Position numbers and translations under genes: made by a program. Shown in pieces: positions 12,641-24,160 of a DNA stretch of 64,000 bases (the stretch's first letter is position 1; each line of letters opens with the position of its first letter). A model generated the notes under the pieces. The model saw only the letters and a program-made list of their open reading frames with translations, made no database searches and had not been told where the DNA came from. This DNA is from Neurospora intermedia. Its lineage: Eukaryota; Ascomycota; Sordariomycetes; Sordariales; Sordariaceae. The stretch is taken from assembly GCA_037102815.1 (NCBI GenBank), contig BTPP01000001.1, forward strand, positions 4,675,001 to 4,739,000, read 5' to 3'.

Positions 12641-13500
12641 TATTGTTAGTTTAGTACCTTCGGCATTAAAGTCTCCTTTATTATTAGATTTTAGGTTGGT
12701 AGTATATAAGTTAACTTCGGCGTACAAAGTTTTAATATACGTAAGGAGGTTCTATAAATACTTTACCGAAATAAAATAAAATAAAGGAAATATTCTAGTA
12801 GTAAGGGCGTTATAGAGGCCCTTATAATTATAGCGCTTAATACCCCCAACGGGAGTAAATAATTAGGTATTAGAATTCCTAATTTAACTGCGTCTATCTA
12901 TATAAAAACTTTATTTAATAATAGCTAAAAAGTTAAACGAAGTAAAAAGGTACTTCGGCTCTATAACCCTAGATTTTAAAAGTATAAATTCGGCCTCGTT
13001 AAAATTAAATTGTAGCGTCGATTTTATTTTCCGTTTAATAATTAAAGTAATAAATTAAAGGTTTAAGGTTTGGGTACTTGAGGAGTGGGTCTTCCGTCCG
13101 AAGTTTCGATTTTTAGTAGATAGGGATATTAGAGGTCTAATTTAGTATTTAACAACGATATAAAGCTTTATTCGGATACAGGGTTTAGGGACGGGATTGA
13201 TAATTAGATTATTTATTCTTATCGAATATTATTAAGGGTTATTGAGGGTCGTTGGGTTTAAATATTAGGGGGGTATTATATATAATATTAAATAGGGTAT
13301 TAATATTATATTAATGGTTAGTTATAATAACGCTTCCGGTACGTTGTGTAGTATATAAAAAGATAGTAAACTTAAAAAGCAATTCGTTTCGTTTCGTTCA
13401 ATCGATTAAATAAGGTAGAGATGAAGATTGATGCTTTATAGAACAATCCGGTATAGTCTACTATAAAAAGTGATGATTTCTCATTAGTTCGAAGTTGGTT

Positions 13501-14006
13501 AAAGAGTAGAAGAGAGGAGGGATCTAAAGAGCCCCCTACCAGACTAGTTTAAATAGGCTAAGAGTGCCTAGTGCACGTGACACAAAACAAGTGGGTCTCA
13601 ATTCCACTTGATCTGGTCTGTGCGTTCGGGGGTCGGGCCCGCGCTCAGCACAGCATACTGCGTACATGCTGCCGTCTCATGCAGTTTCCTGTTGACGCAC
13701 ATGTAACCCTAACCCAGAAGCGGCGGCAGCAGCAGCATCATCACGATCTGGCCTTATCGACAGCCCGTCAAGGTGCCCTTCCCTAGTCGAAGTACATTCA
13801 AGCTGGCCAAAACCCGCCGTTGATGACAATAACAACAACACCACCTGCCAACCTTTTCGCCGAAATAACCTGGACCTGCCGATGAGGTATCCTAGGTGGC
13901 ATTGGAACAAAGACCTGCGTTTATATCGACGTCAACGGGGCCCTGGCTACCCCCTCCTTCGGAGTGCATCTTGAACCCTGAGCTTCGAGACAACATATCG
14001 CCCACC
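13501..14006. promoter_or_regulatory. Upstream region of spc3
   Basis: This is the transition from RIP-mutated to normal sequence and the likely promoter and 5' UTR of spc3. Small ORFs on both strands overlap each other and look like chance frames. An in-frame upstream ATG at 13896 would add 37 residues to SPC3, but they do not resemble the family's N-terminus. I see no TATA box that I would defend. Confidence 0.4.
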
Positions 14007-14832
14007 ATGTATACATCCGTAGTAAGGCTACAGAATGTATTTGGCTTTTTCACAACTGTCGCCTTTGTAGTCGCGGCCTTCATCGCCGCCTCCGACTTCC
14101 TTACCGAACGGGCGCCCATTGTTCGAACCCTCAAGACAACCAGTGTCCAAGTGTGAGTCGCAATGCTTGCACCTCCCATCATGCAAATCCCCCAGCTAAC
14201 TCACTGTCAAATCTCAATAGTGTCCGAGGCCGACCGCACTACTACAGCAGCAAAAAGGAAGAATACGCCGTCATCAACTTCTCCCTCGACGCCGACCTCT
14301 CCTCGCTCTTCACATGGAACACCAAGCAGGTCTTCGTCTACGTAAGTGCTGAGTGGCCAGCCGCCGACTACGCAAAGACGAACGCAACCAACGAGGCCGT
14401 GATCTGGGACACCATCATCACCTCCCCCAGTGCCGACCACCTGGCCAACATTGGTCCTGTGGCCATGAAGAAGCTGCGGAAGAGCGCGGGCGGAAAGAGC
14501 ATCGATCCTAACCGGTAAGCAACTACCTACCTACCTAACACATACCTCTTCTGTGACTTGTTTACCAACTCTCTCCCTCCAATAATAGCGGCAAACTCTC
14601 ACTCAAAAACCAACGCCACAAGTACAAAATCACCCACCCCTCCGGAAAGCTCGCCATGACCGACAATGTCACCCTCCGTTTGCACTACAACGTCCAGCCG
14701 TGGGTTGGTCTACTCACCTGGGACCAGGATGTCGACTACGGGTATTGGAAGGCTCTGAAGAACGGGGTGAGCAAGCGCTTCAAGCTGCCTGCGATTAAGG
14801 AGAAGAAGCCGGCGTCGGCGGGCGCCCGGTAG
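14007..14832 (+). CDS. spc3: Signal peptidase complex subunit 3 (SPC22/23 family)
   Basis: Predicted exons are 14007-14152, 14221-14514 and 14589-14832, giving 227 residues. The introns have GTGAGT/AG and GTAAGC/AG ends, the first with a CTAAC branch site. SPC3 is a single-pass ER membrane protein of the signal peptidase complex, which cleaves signal peptides from secretory proteins. The sequence shows a short N-terminus, a hydrophobic segment at about residues 10-30 ('FFTTVAFVVAAFIAAS') and a lumenal domain with the family motif 'FSLDADLSSLFTWNTKQVFV'. A Trp-rich 'LTWDQDVDYG' stretch and a basic tail follow. The start at 14007 sits in CCACCATG context and matches family length; the ATG at 13896 is less likely. 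The gene is tail-to-tail with xrn1. Confidence 0.92.
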
Positions 14833-15390
14833 CGGTGACATGATACGGGAGATGGAGGGAGAGACGAGAAATCAGGATTATTATATAGAAGAGAAAGCGT
14901 AATAAAATTATGATAACGCCAACCATGCGCCTTGAAGAAGGAGGGGGAGGGGTCAACTAAATGGGGAACAGGAAGCGTGCACCGTATCCAAAATAAATCA
15001 GGGTCTGGACGTTCTTCGACGAGGTAACAATACCCTGCTCTTGCCTTTATTTGCACGTCTCTGTAATGTCGAAGGACAAGCACGTTAAAATCCCATGGCA
15101 CTTTCAAGGTCAGGCAAGGAGAAATGCAAAATGTAGGCCATGTAATCTTTGTTTACGCTATACGTATGTACACCAAACTTGAAAGGTAGACTCCGCCATG
15201 TTCCTTGATAGGTGTTTCGCAATACACTATGTGCTATGAGATCCGCTGTGAACCTACTCCAATTCATCCACACGGAGTAAAAACAACTGAAGTTCGACAC
15301 TTTCGCACATATATGCAAATACATAATGTCCCATACGTTCAACACGTAGTGTTTTTATGCTAATCAAGCCGCTTGTGCCTAGGGGCGCAA
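14833..15390. other. Convergent intergenic region spc3 / xrn1
   Basis: This is the 3' UTR space of two convergent genes. The only ORFs are short minus-strand frames without recognisable content. I see no RNA gene or repeat here. Confidence 0.6.
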
Positions 15391-18300
15391 CTACTGTGAA
15401 CCGCTGCCCCTACCACCGCGACCAGCACCACCACGACCACGTCCTTCACCCCTACCCCGACCGCCACGGCCACGGCCACCACGGCCACCTCTAGGCGAAT
15501 CGAGGCTGGCGGGAGGAGGAACCGCAGAGTACGCGCCGGGAGCTGGCGAAGACTGCTGTTGCGCTGCACCATTGAAAGTACCACTGACGTTAGCGAGGGC
15601 AGGTGCGGACTGATCAGCACCTCCTGGCTTGCCACCGCGACCGCGGAAATTACCCCTGAAGTTACCGCCACGCCCCCCACGAGTGCCTTGAGGGGAACCG
15701 GGACTAGGAGAACCCTTAAAGCCGGGGTCGGGTCCATACGGCTGTCGCTGGGGCTGCTGATGACTGCTTGAGCCATTGGGAGCCTGGCGGTAGGCGAGGT
15801 TGCTGTGCTGGTTCTCACCTTGCTGAGGACCATTCTGCTGGTGGGGCGACTGATAGCCTCCGCGACCACCACGGCCACGACCATTGCCGTGAATAGCACC
15901 GCGCCAGGTCCCTTGCAGAGGAGGAGGTTGGGGTGCGTCGCGGTATTGTTTGCCATTAGCCTGCATCCCGTAACCACCGTGAGCCGTCAGTGTGGTAACC
16001 GAAGGATTGGTAGGCTGTCTAGCCATGGCTGCCTTGGAGCCAACAACGATTTGGCGGTTGGTAAGGTTGAGGCACGTGTGGGATGGCACCGTCTGGCCAC
16101 GGAAAGGAGGGCACCGTTCACCGAGAGTGGTCCCACTCATGAAAGTAACATCGAAGACCACATCCAGTAACTTGGCCGTCGGGACGCGGCTGATACCCAC
16201 CACAGTTCCACGGTAGGCGATGGGGACCTTGCCAACCTCAGCGACATAAACGACACGATCACCCAGGCTAAAGTGCTGGTTTCCAAGACGATGTTCCGCG
16301 TCACGAGGACGCAGCAGAGCATTGCGAGGGACGTTGGGCATCTTCTTGTTCGCCGCAGCTAGTTGTCCGAGCTGCAGCCTGTCGGCTTCAGCAGCGAGTC
16401 TCATGACGACATCAGAATCAAGCTGCTCTGCGTCGAGCGGAACTCGCTCCATCTGGCTGGTCTTGAGTGTCTTCAACCAAGCACCGATCTCCTTTACTCT
16501 GGCCGAGGCAACAGCCGGCTCGGGCCAGAGATCCGTCTCAGTTAGCTCGGCGCTAGAGGGATGCTGTTTAACGGCAGCAAAGAAATCTGGAAACTTGGTC
16601 ATGTACTCAACGAGCATGGCCCTAGCAGCCATACTGAACTCCCAGCCGGTTTCGGACTTGCGGGAATAGCCAAGCACCTTCTGCTTCTTGCCCTCGAACT
16701 TGAGGTTAAGGCCCAGGTTGACCCGCAAGCCGCCAAGTGTTGTGATGTAGTATGAAGACGTGATCTTGCTCAAAGCAAGCGAGTGGAGGCCCAAATCCTT
16801 GGCAACCATGTATGACGGGAGATAGTGGTTGTCCCGTTGTGCGTCCAATATGATCTGGCGAGCAAAATCCGGTTCTCGCTCTTTCAAGGCGGCAAGCCAG
16901 ACAACAAGCTTGTTGTTGCTGTAACCTTCGACTTCAACTGGGCGGCCATAGTTGAATTCGCCCAAGAAAAATCCAACGGACTTGATGGGAAATTCTTCCT
17001 CAAGTGGCAAGGCAGCCCTCTCGATGAAACGTTCATCCTCGTTGACAACCTCGTCGACGATGATCTGTGCGGCATAGTCCGTCTCCATGCCGGGAATCGG
17101 GCCGTACTCCTTGATAGTAGCGCCTTCATCAGTTTTGATCAGGCCCTTGAGCATGTGTACGTGAACCAACGATTCCACCTGACCTATCAATATACCCAGC
17201 CGTTTGCTGTAGAAGTTCTCGATTCTCTGGGCCGTCTTGCCCCATTGCTCGATGTCCCGTGTGGAATGATTGCGCGATACCACCTGCCCGCTACCGTCTT
17301 CTGCCAAATGGTAATCAAAAAGCTCGTCCGACACGCCAACGATTTTAGCCTCCTGAAGGAAAGGGTAGCCAACGAAGCAGCGCTTTCCAAGCTTGCGCTT
17401 CGCTTCCTCGACGTTGGTGCGCTTCTCCGTATCCAGGATATTGACGACCATGCTCTGATTGCGACTCTCCGACTGGAACACGTTGACGCCATGGTACCCA
17501 AGGGAGGCGGTGTATGGCAGAGTAGCGAGGGAAGGGAATCCGGCCAGCGCCGATTCGTTCAGCAGAGCACCGTCGGTCAAGCCAACACGATATTCCAGTC
17601 CCTCCACGGGCGGAAGATCGAAAATGTTCTCGATACAGTGGCAGTGGGGAATGGGCGGGAAGATTCCGACAAGGGAGGAAGGGTATTCAAAGTCTACCGA
17701 ATCGGAATAAGTGAACTTGAGGGCGACGCCAAAATCGTTCCTCGACTTCTCAACGTCCGAGAGAAGTTCGTTCTTGGGGCCCATTGCTGCAAGCAGCCGC
17801 TTCTCGTCAATGAAGGGGATCTTGACAACAGCTTCCCAATCCATCTTCTTGCCATTCATGTCAAGCTCAAAGTCTCTTGGGTAGAAGTCGATGATGGGAG
17901 AATTGGGGTTTGTCATAAGATCCCAATACGCTGTCGGCACAATCTTTTTGCTGCGGTCTGGCAAGACACCCATCAGCTGCTCATATGGCTTGAACGGCTG
18001 ACCCATCTTGAAATTAAGGTCGGCATTCAGGCCTTTCATGACATCGGAAATCAGGGGAGCGTAGTGGTAGCGATAGAACCAGGGCCAAGAAGCAATACCA
18101 CGGTAATAGTAGTAGAGCACCCACTGAAGACCCTGGACGTAATTCTCCGTCAACTTGCGGAGTTCATCCTCCTTGTTCTCCGGGGTCCAATCCTCAAACT
18201 TCTCGGCATAGTACTTGTCTTTCCACTCCTGGAACTTTTGCTGGTATTTAACCTCCATGGCAGCCTTCGAGTCGGCCGCAGTTAAATCCAGGACTTGGGC

Positions 18301-19948
18301 GTTGTCGTACTTCTTGATGATACGGAGAACGGCTGACTGGGCTTCCTCGTCCTCTTCCGACTCGTCGTCTCTCTCGGGGAAGGACAGGATTAGGTGGCGG
18401 TGTCCCTCGTCATCTTCCTTAGTTGCCCAAGGAATGTGGGCAGTGTCAGCCAAGTCTTGGACAAACTTGCGGTCCTCAGCCTTCAGCTCGGTACCGAGGT
18501 CAAGGGTGTTAGTGCTCCTATTGGTAAGGAATTTCCTGATCTTCTGCTTCCAGAGGTTCTTCTGGTTCGTGGTGACGATGAGCTTGCCCTTGGTCTTGGC
18601 CTTTGCTGTCTCTGCCTCGTTATCTTCGAGCATCTTCTTGGCCCGAAGCCAGCTTTGATCCTCGTGTTCATGTTCGAAAAAGCGATACTCCTCCTTGCCG
18701 AGTTCTTCCAGAAGCAGGCCGAGTCTCTGGAGGTTGACCTTACCGCCCTCGTTGATATATCCGTCGCCGCGCGGAAGAATTTCTTTGTAGATCCTAAACA
18801 TGAGCGAAAGAGCGCCTTCATTGATGTGAAGCCGCGGAAGGTTGGGAAGGAAGTCGTTTCCGACAAAGAATGCCATAAGAATGAAATCGTCAATAACCTT
18901 TTCCATATCGAATGGAAAAGACATGGCTCCAGGTTTCTTGAGATCCTGGAACTCCAGCTCCAGGTACTCGCGGACTATGCAGAGATGCATCAAATAGAAG
19001 TTTTGCTCCTCCAGTCCCTTTGCCTTATGCTTAGACGGGCCGCGGCCAAAGGTAACTTCCTCGCGGAGAAGGCAGAAGTGAGGGTCATGGCTGAGGAGGC
19101 CAAGCATGATCAGATCGGCGTCGAGGCCATACAAACAGTGACGGACGTTCGCGTCATAGTCGAGCTGAGCGCGCGCATTGCGGATGTACTCCATGATCTT
19201 GTGCTCACCCTCACCAGGGACCTCGTGTCCAGACAAGACAATCTCGGGCTGTTGCCAGTCCCTGTCTTCCGAGACCTTTTTATGGATGAAATATCTCAGC
19301 TGTTGCGACAGCTTGGCCATGAATTCGGTTCCTATGCAGCTAGTTAGCCTCCGGGAAAACATTCAAGCGGGGAGAAGCGCCAGACATACCAGGTGTAATG
19401 CAGTTACTGTCGAAAGGTTCTTCTTTGGGCAATTCCTTGCCCTCACGAATCGCCTTATCTCTAGCCTTTTCATTGTCCAGCGCAGTACGAAAACGACGAG
19501 CACGCTGTTGGTTCATCTTTGCGCGAGGGGCAACGCCATCTATAGCCATAAAGAAAAGCTTTTTGGGCTTGATTTTCCCGAAGAGATGTTCGATGTAGTT
19601 GAATATAGCAATGAACATCTCCTCCTCTGTCATGCGAAATTGTACATCGCTCGTGTCCTTATGGGTACAGTTGTGGATGATACCGTTCATGTCCAACTGA
19701 GCAAACCGGTTAGCTAGGCAAGTAACGCAAGGCAGCCATCAGGCCTCGGGAGGGAGCAGCGAACATATAGGCAGTCGAACTCGGGGATACGGTTCTCGGC
19801 AATGAGCTGAGAAATGGCGGGATACCGCTCCGAGAGCCATCTGAAGAACTTGGGAACACTGGACAAGAGGAGGTGTTAGCCACACGCCTGAACAACGCGC
19901 GCGTATACGGCGAGGGAGGAGCTTTGATTTGAGAGTCATATACCCCAT
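15391..19948 (-). CDS. xrn1: 5'-3' exoribonuclease 1 (XRN1/Kem1)
   Basis: Predicted exons are 19948-19944, 19858-19765, 19696-19390 and 19331-15391, giving 1448 residues. XRN1 degrades decapped mRNA from the 5' end in the cytoplasm. The N-terminus 'MGVPKFFRWLSERYP' is restored only by splicing a 5-nt first exon (ATGGG). The active-site acids sit where the family has them: D35 (YLDMNG), D86 (AIDG), E176/E178 (GEGEHK) and D206/D208 (LDADL). The 5'-phosphate pocket residues K93, Q97, R100 and R101 are also present, and 'FFVGNDFLP' follows. The last 250 residues are Gln/Pro-rich and end in RGG repeats, as in other fungal XRN1 proteins. The donor of intron 2 (GTTCGC) is non-consensus, yet the protein reads correctly across it and a GCTAAC branch site is present. 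The gene is divergent from cac-3. Confidence 0.93.
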
Positions 19949-21557
19949 GTTGACTAAGTGGCCTGTGGTGCCGGACTAGATGTGTACACTACTAGAAGTT
20001 TGCAAAGGAGGTCTGAATTCGGGGCGCACTGAGCGGTCGCAGGAGATGTTGCAGACGGGAGTCTACTTAGTTGCTGCTGTTGTCAGGGGGCGAAGGAGAG
20101 GCGTCAAGCTGGTCGTTCAAATGCCGGCACTGAATAATAATGGCCGGGCTTGTAGATAGCGAAACCTCCAGGGATCGCAATGGTGCAATAAACCGAGGGG
20201 GGACGAAGCAGCAAGGTCCAAGACTGAAGATGCTGTCTATGGAAGGGAAGAAGAGGAGTGTCCCTGGAGCAACCGACAGCGCCAATCGGGAAAAGAAGCT
20301 ACTATAGTGCTAAGAAAAGCGAAAAGGTTGAGAATCCGAGGAGTGGCCTAGAGCGTTGGCGGCCTTGTTCGAGATAGAGGTAGAGGTAAGGGAAGAAGTG
20401 GGTGATGTCTACGAGATGGAACTGCAAGAGAAACCAAAGTGGAAGGTCCGTCAGAGGCGTGGATGGGACGGAGAGGGTGTCGGGTCCTGGGCTCCGGGCT
20501 GGCTAGGTGTTCAGGCTGTGACACACTGCAGTTTCTAGTTGGCCTCCGTTGCCCCCGCCACGGGTTGACTGTGTGCCCGGCATGAGCGTCGGTCGTAGAG
20601 GTACGTAGAGGTACCCCCAGAGCTACTGGCGCTCGGCCCGGCCAGGCCACCTAGGCCAGTGGTGAGCGCTCCGCCACCTCATCAGGCTCCCGGCTGTCAC
20701 TGTCAGCTCTGTCCCCGCACAACCTACACAACCGAACCTCAAGGTGACGAGCCTCGAGTGAGCCTCCCCCCTCCACGAGCGTGACGGAACTGAAGCTGTT
20801 CGGGCGGGCAGATGTACCTATAAGCACGGACCAGCCCCGGTCCGTCTCTCATTGGATCAGGCGGAACGGGAGTGACATCAAGGAACGCCTTCCAGGTTCC
20901 CCACCGCCCTGCACGCTACATAGGTACCTACCTACACTACTAGTAGTCGGGTGTACCTACCTCTAGGCGGCTTGAGGCTCTGTGGAGTATCTTCCTTGAG
21001 CGGGACCTAACCCTGTCCCATCCGCCCTGGACTGCAGCACCGCGTCGTCTCTTCAACGACACTGAACCCCACGAAGCAGCGTTCGTCAGAGTGCCCGTGG
21101 TGCCTGAAAAGGCGGAAGAGAGTGGCAGAAATCAATTAATTAGAAGTCGCGTCGCGTTTAGAGGTAGTTAGCGCTTCAACCACTACTGCAAACGCCGTCC
21201 GTCGCATGGGCAATCTGCCTACCTCTACAGTACTGCTTGATAACTTGCGCCTTGATTTCCCATTCCAGTACTTTCCTCACTTTTGGACCTGGACCACCTG
21301 GAAACTTCCCGTAAAAAGGAACCTCTGTGACCTCGTACCTACTACTTAACTGAACGGGCATAATCGTCTTCCCACGCTCATTGTTAAGAAACTAAGCTTG
21401 TTTCCATCCCTGTGGCCTTCGCTCTCACATCCGTGGTGGCTCATCCAGCACAGCTGCGCAACGCGAAAAGCGACTCGGCGCCACATCCCGAACATCTATT
21501 ACACCCAGGCACCCCACTCACGTCATCACCTACCTTTACTGAACCTAGGCACTCAAG
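19949..21557. promoter_or_regulatory. Shared upstream region of xrn1 and cac-3
   Basis: This 1.6 kb region lies between two divergent genes, so both promoters should be here. It contains repeated short ACCTACCTAC-type runs (for example near 20926-20962) and GC-rich stretches. ORFs in it are short and overlap on both strands. I find no convincing gene. Confidence 0.45.
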
Positions 21558-22969
21558 ATGGCGCGCGACGAGATTGTCGATGATGTTGACGGTAAGCTTA
21601 TGTAGCTCTTAGTGCGAGCTTGCTGCCAGCCCTGTGCAAAAAGTGCTGACATCAGGACGCAGTCAACATGGAGGAGGACGACGCCGAGGCCGAGCAGCGC
21701 CTGATTAACGAAGAGTACAAAATTTGGAAGAAGAACAGCCCCTTCCTCTACGACATGATGCTCAGCACGGCCTTGGAGTGGCCTACCCTCACGACACAAT
21801 GGTTTCCCGATGTCAAGAACCCCAAAGACAAGAGCCACACCGTCCACAGACTGCTTCTCGGAACCCATACTGCCGAGGGCAAGCCCAACTACCTCCAGAT
21901 CGCCGAAGTCGAGATCCCTAAGATGGTCGAGCTGAATCCCCGCGACTACGACGAGGAACGCGGCGAGATTGGTGGCTATGGCAGCAAGGCCTCTTCCGGG
22001 GAGCCCTTGTGCATTCGCTTCAAAATCACCCAGAAGATCGACCACCCCGGCGAGGTCAACAAGGCCCGTTACCAGCCCCAAAACCCCGATATCATTGCCA
22101 CCCTCGCTGTTGACGGCCGTGTCTTGATCTTCGACCGTACAAAGCACAGCATCACGCCTTCCGGCACTCCTAGCCCGCAACTTGAGCTGATTGGCCACAA
22201 GGAAGAAGGCTTCGGCTTGAACTGGAATCCGCACGAGGAAGGCTGCCTTGTGACTGGCAGCGAAGACAAGACCGTCCTCCTGTGGGACCTCAAGACCTAT
22301 GAAGGGACCAGCAAGCAGCTCAAGTACTCTCGCAAGTACACGCACCATAGCCACATCGTCAACGACGTTCAACATCACCCCTTGGTCAAATCATGGATCG
22401 GTACCGTCTCGGACGATCTCACTCTCCAGATCATCGACGTCCGCCGTCCAGAGACCGACAAGGCAGCCATTGTCGCCCGTAACGGCCATAGTGACGCCAT
22501 CAATGCTTTGGCGTTCAACCCACGGGTGGAAACCATCATTGCGACTGCGTCCGCCGACAAGACGATTGGTATTTGGGACATGAGGAACATGAAGTCCAAG
22601 GTTCACACCCTGGAGGGCCACCAGGATGCGGTCACCTCTCTTGAGTGGCACCCAACTGAGTCGGCCGTTCTGGGCAGTGGCAGCTACGACAGGAGATTGC
22701 TGTTTTGGGACATCAGCCGTGTCGGAGACGAGCAGACCCAAGATGACGCTGAGGATGGCCCCCCGGAGCTGCTCTTCATGCACGGCGGCCACACCAACCA
22801 CCTGGCCGATTTCAGCTGGAACCGCAACGACCCCTGGCTTGTGTGCAGTGCTGCTGAAGATAACCTGCTCCAGATCTGGAAGGTGGCCAACAGCATCGTT
22901 TCCAAGGAGCCCGCTGACATGTCTACTCCCGAACTCGATGACCCGAAACCGAAGCAATCTAGTCACTAG
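21558..22969 (+). CDS. cac-3: WD40 histone chaperone CAC-3/NPF (RbAp46/48, Msi1, Hat2 family)
   Basis: Exons 21558-21591 and 21663-22969 encode 446 residues; the intron starts GTAAGC and ends CGCAG. The family binds histone H4 and works as the shared subunit of CAF-1, the HAT-B acetyltransferase and Polycomb repressive complex 2; in Neurospora the protein is also called NPF. The N-terminal helix (about residues 14-40, 'LINEEYKIWKKNSPFLYD') is the conserved H4-binding part. Seven WD-type blades follow, with repeats ending in motifs such as 'VLLWDL', 'IGIWDM', 'LLFWDI' and 'LQIWKV'. The acidic PP loop 'DAEDGPPELLFMHGGHT' is intact. The protein ends about 30 residues after the last blade, which is normal for the family. 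The same frame stays open after the TAG stop (see the next entry). Confidence 0.94.
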
Positions 22970-23383
22970 GATGAGGAAACTTCGGCCTTCCAAGTCCTGT
23001 TGCCCTCGATCGAGACTCTAGAGATACAACAGCAACAAGAGGAACAGCAACAGGCGCATGAAAAGTCCGCGGAGCAAGCCGCTACCATTGGATCCAGGAC
23101 GGAAAAGGGTAAAGGTAAAGAAGCACCCAAGGAGGGCTCGAGGTTACAAGACGGAACAAGCGGCAGAGACAATGGGGATGGGGACGATGACTCGGAAGAC
23201 ACTAGTGCTTCTGAGCAAAAGGGACGTGGCAAGAGTAAGGGCATGTCGGTGTACGAGTCCTACTTGCGGACGGTGGAGGAGGCAAGGAGAGCGGCGCAAA
23301 TGACAGGCGCAGAACGGCACCGGAAGACGCGCTCACGCACAACATTTGGCGCAGAATCACAGCAGAAGCAACAGCAGCAATAA
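22970..23383 (+). other. Open frame in phase with cac-3, beyond its stop codon
   Basis: Directly after the cac-3 stop (TAG followed by GAT) the same reading frame runs open for 137 codons to a TAA at 23381-23383. The predicted peptide is hydrophilic. It starts Gln/Glu-rich, becomes Lys/Gly/Asp-rich, has a possible helix 'YESYLRTVEEARRAAQ' and ends in polyglutamine. It has no ATG in its first half, so it is not an obvious independent gene. It could be a readthrough extension, an exon used by alternative splicing, or a chance open frame in the 3' UTR. I found no good intron that would remove the TAG. The stop context is not a known leaky one. Confidence 0.35.
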
Positions 23384-24160
23384 AGCTGTTGAACGACGGC
23401 GATGGCGGGAAAATGGACGGTTCTCTAGGCGTAGCGGGTGACAACAGTGCAATTTGAGCTGGATATGAAGGATAGGTAGGCTTACCACAGCGAAATAATG
23501 ATGGTAGACAGCACCAGGCTTGGTCCAAGATACATGGCAGAGCGAGCTGCGGGAATCTCGACCAAACCAAGCCACAAGTTGTATGAGAAGAGATAGGCCA
23601 AGTCAAGTTGAGAAGGCATGTAATTTTCTGAATCCATCGTCTTACAGACCTGTTAACTGCAGCGTGACAGCATTTTGCCGTCCTAATGTCAGATTGTGGC
23701 TACATCTACTCTAGGCCGTGAACCCATGGAGTCGTTTTCCCGTATCGTCACTGGGTCGATAGGACCTTGGAATCTTGGAGGTATGCGACTTTTCATTAAC
23801 AGTCAAGTCACACATGACCCTTCCAGCAGGCCCTAGCAAGTTGAGATGGAAGGCCCATGAATCGCTTGCTATTGTTCTTGCTCTGAGTTTTGTTTTCATC
23901 TGATATTTTCCACCCTCGAGTTCCTTTCTATTGTTCTCGTTGACAGGTTCATTCACTTGAGTCCATAACAGCAGCGGTCCTGTCTCACCGTATAGCAAAC
24001 AACCAGTCACCATTGACAAACACAAATCCCAAATCACTTCGTCTATCTTGCAATTTTTATTTCAACAACTCACCGATCGTCTCTTTTCAACCCTATTCCA
24101 TTCGGATGATCCGAGAAACCAGGAAGCAATCAACTACACAGCACCCAAGTCATTGAAAAC
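23384..24160. other. Intergenic region before the 1047-residue F-box gene
   Basis: This region holds the cac-3 3' UTR and the likely promoter and 5' UTR of the F-box gene that starts at 24161. Only short overlapping ORFs are present and no feature stands out. Confidence 0.4.

Larger units (their letters stand above)
1..13500. repeat. RIP-mutated AT-rich repeat block
   Basis: The first 13.5 kb is extremely AT-rich. CpA and TpG dinucleotides are nearly missing, TpA is very frequent and CpG is still common. This is the signature of repeat-induced point mutation in Neurospora, which turns CpA into TpA on either strand. Frames that still resemble retrotransposon proteins are riddled with TAA and TAG codons, as expected when CAA, CAG and TGG codons are mutated. 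No intact gene is present. Such blocks are normally H3K9-methylated, DNA-methylated heterochromatin in this group; that state is inferred here. The border with ordinary sequence is gradual, about 13380-13560. The left edge lies outside the window. Confidence 0.93.

Noticed and set aside
13896-14006. Longer N-terminus for spc3 from ATG 13896
   Set aside because: The extra 37 residues do not resemble the family and would precede the signal-anchor, whereas ATG 14007 gives the normal short N-terminus in a better context.
16825-18285. 486-codon plus-strand ORF
   Set aside because: It lies antisense within the well-supported xrn1 coding exon. Its openness follows from the codon usage of xrn1, and it shows no domain.
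18394-19347. 317-codon plus-strand ORF
   Set aside because: It is also antisense to the conserved nuclease domain of xrn1 and has no features of its own.
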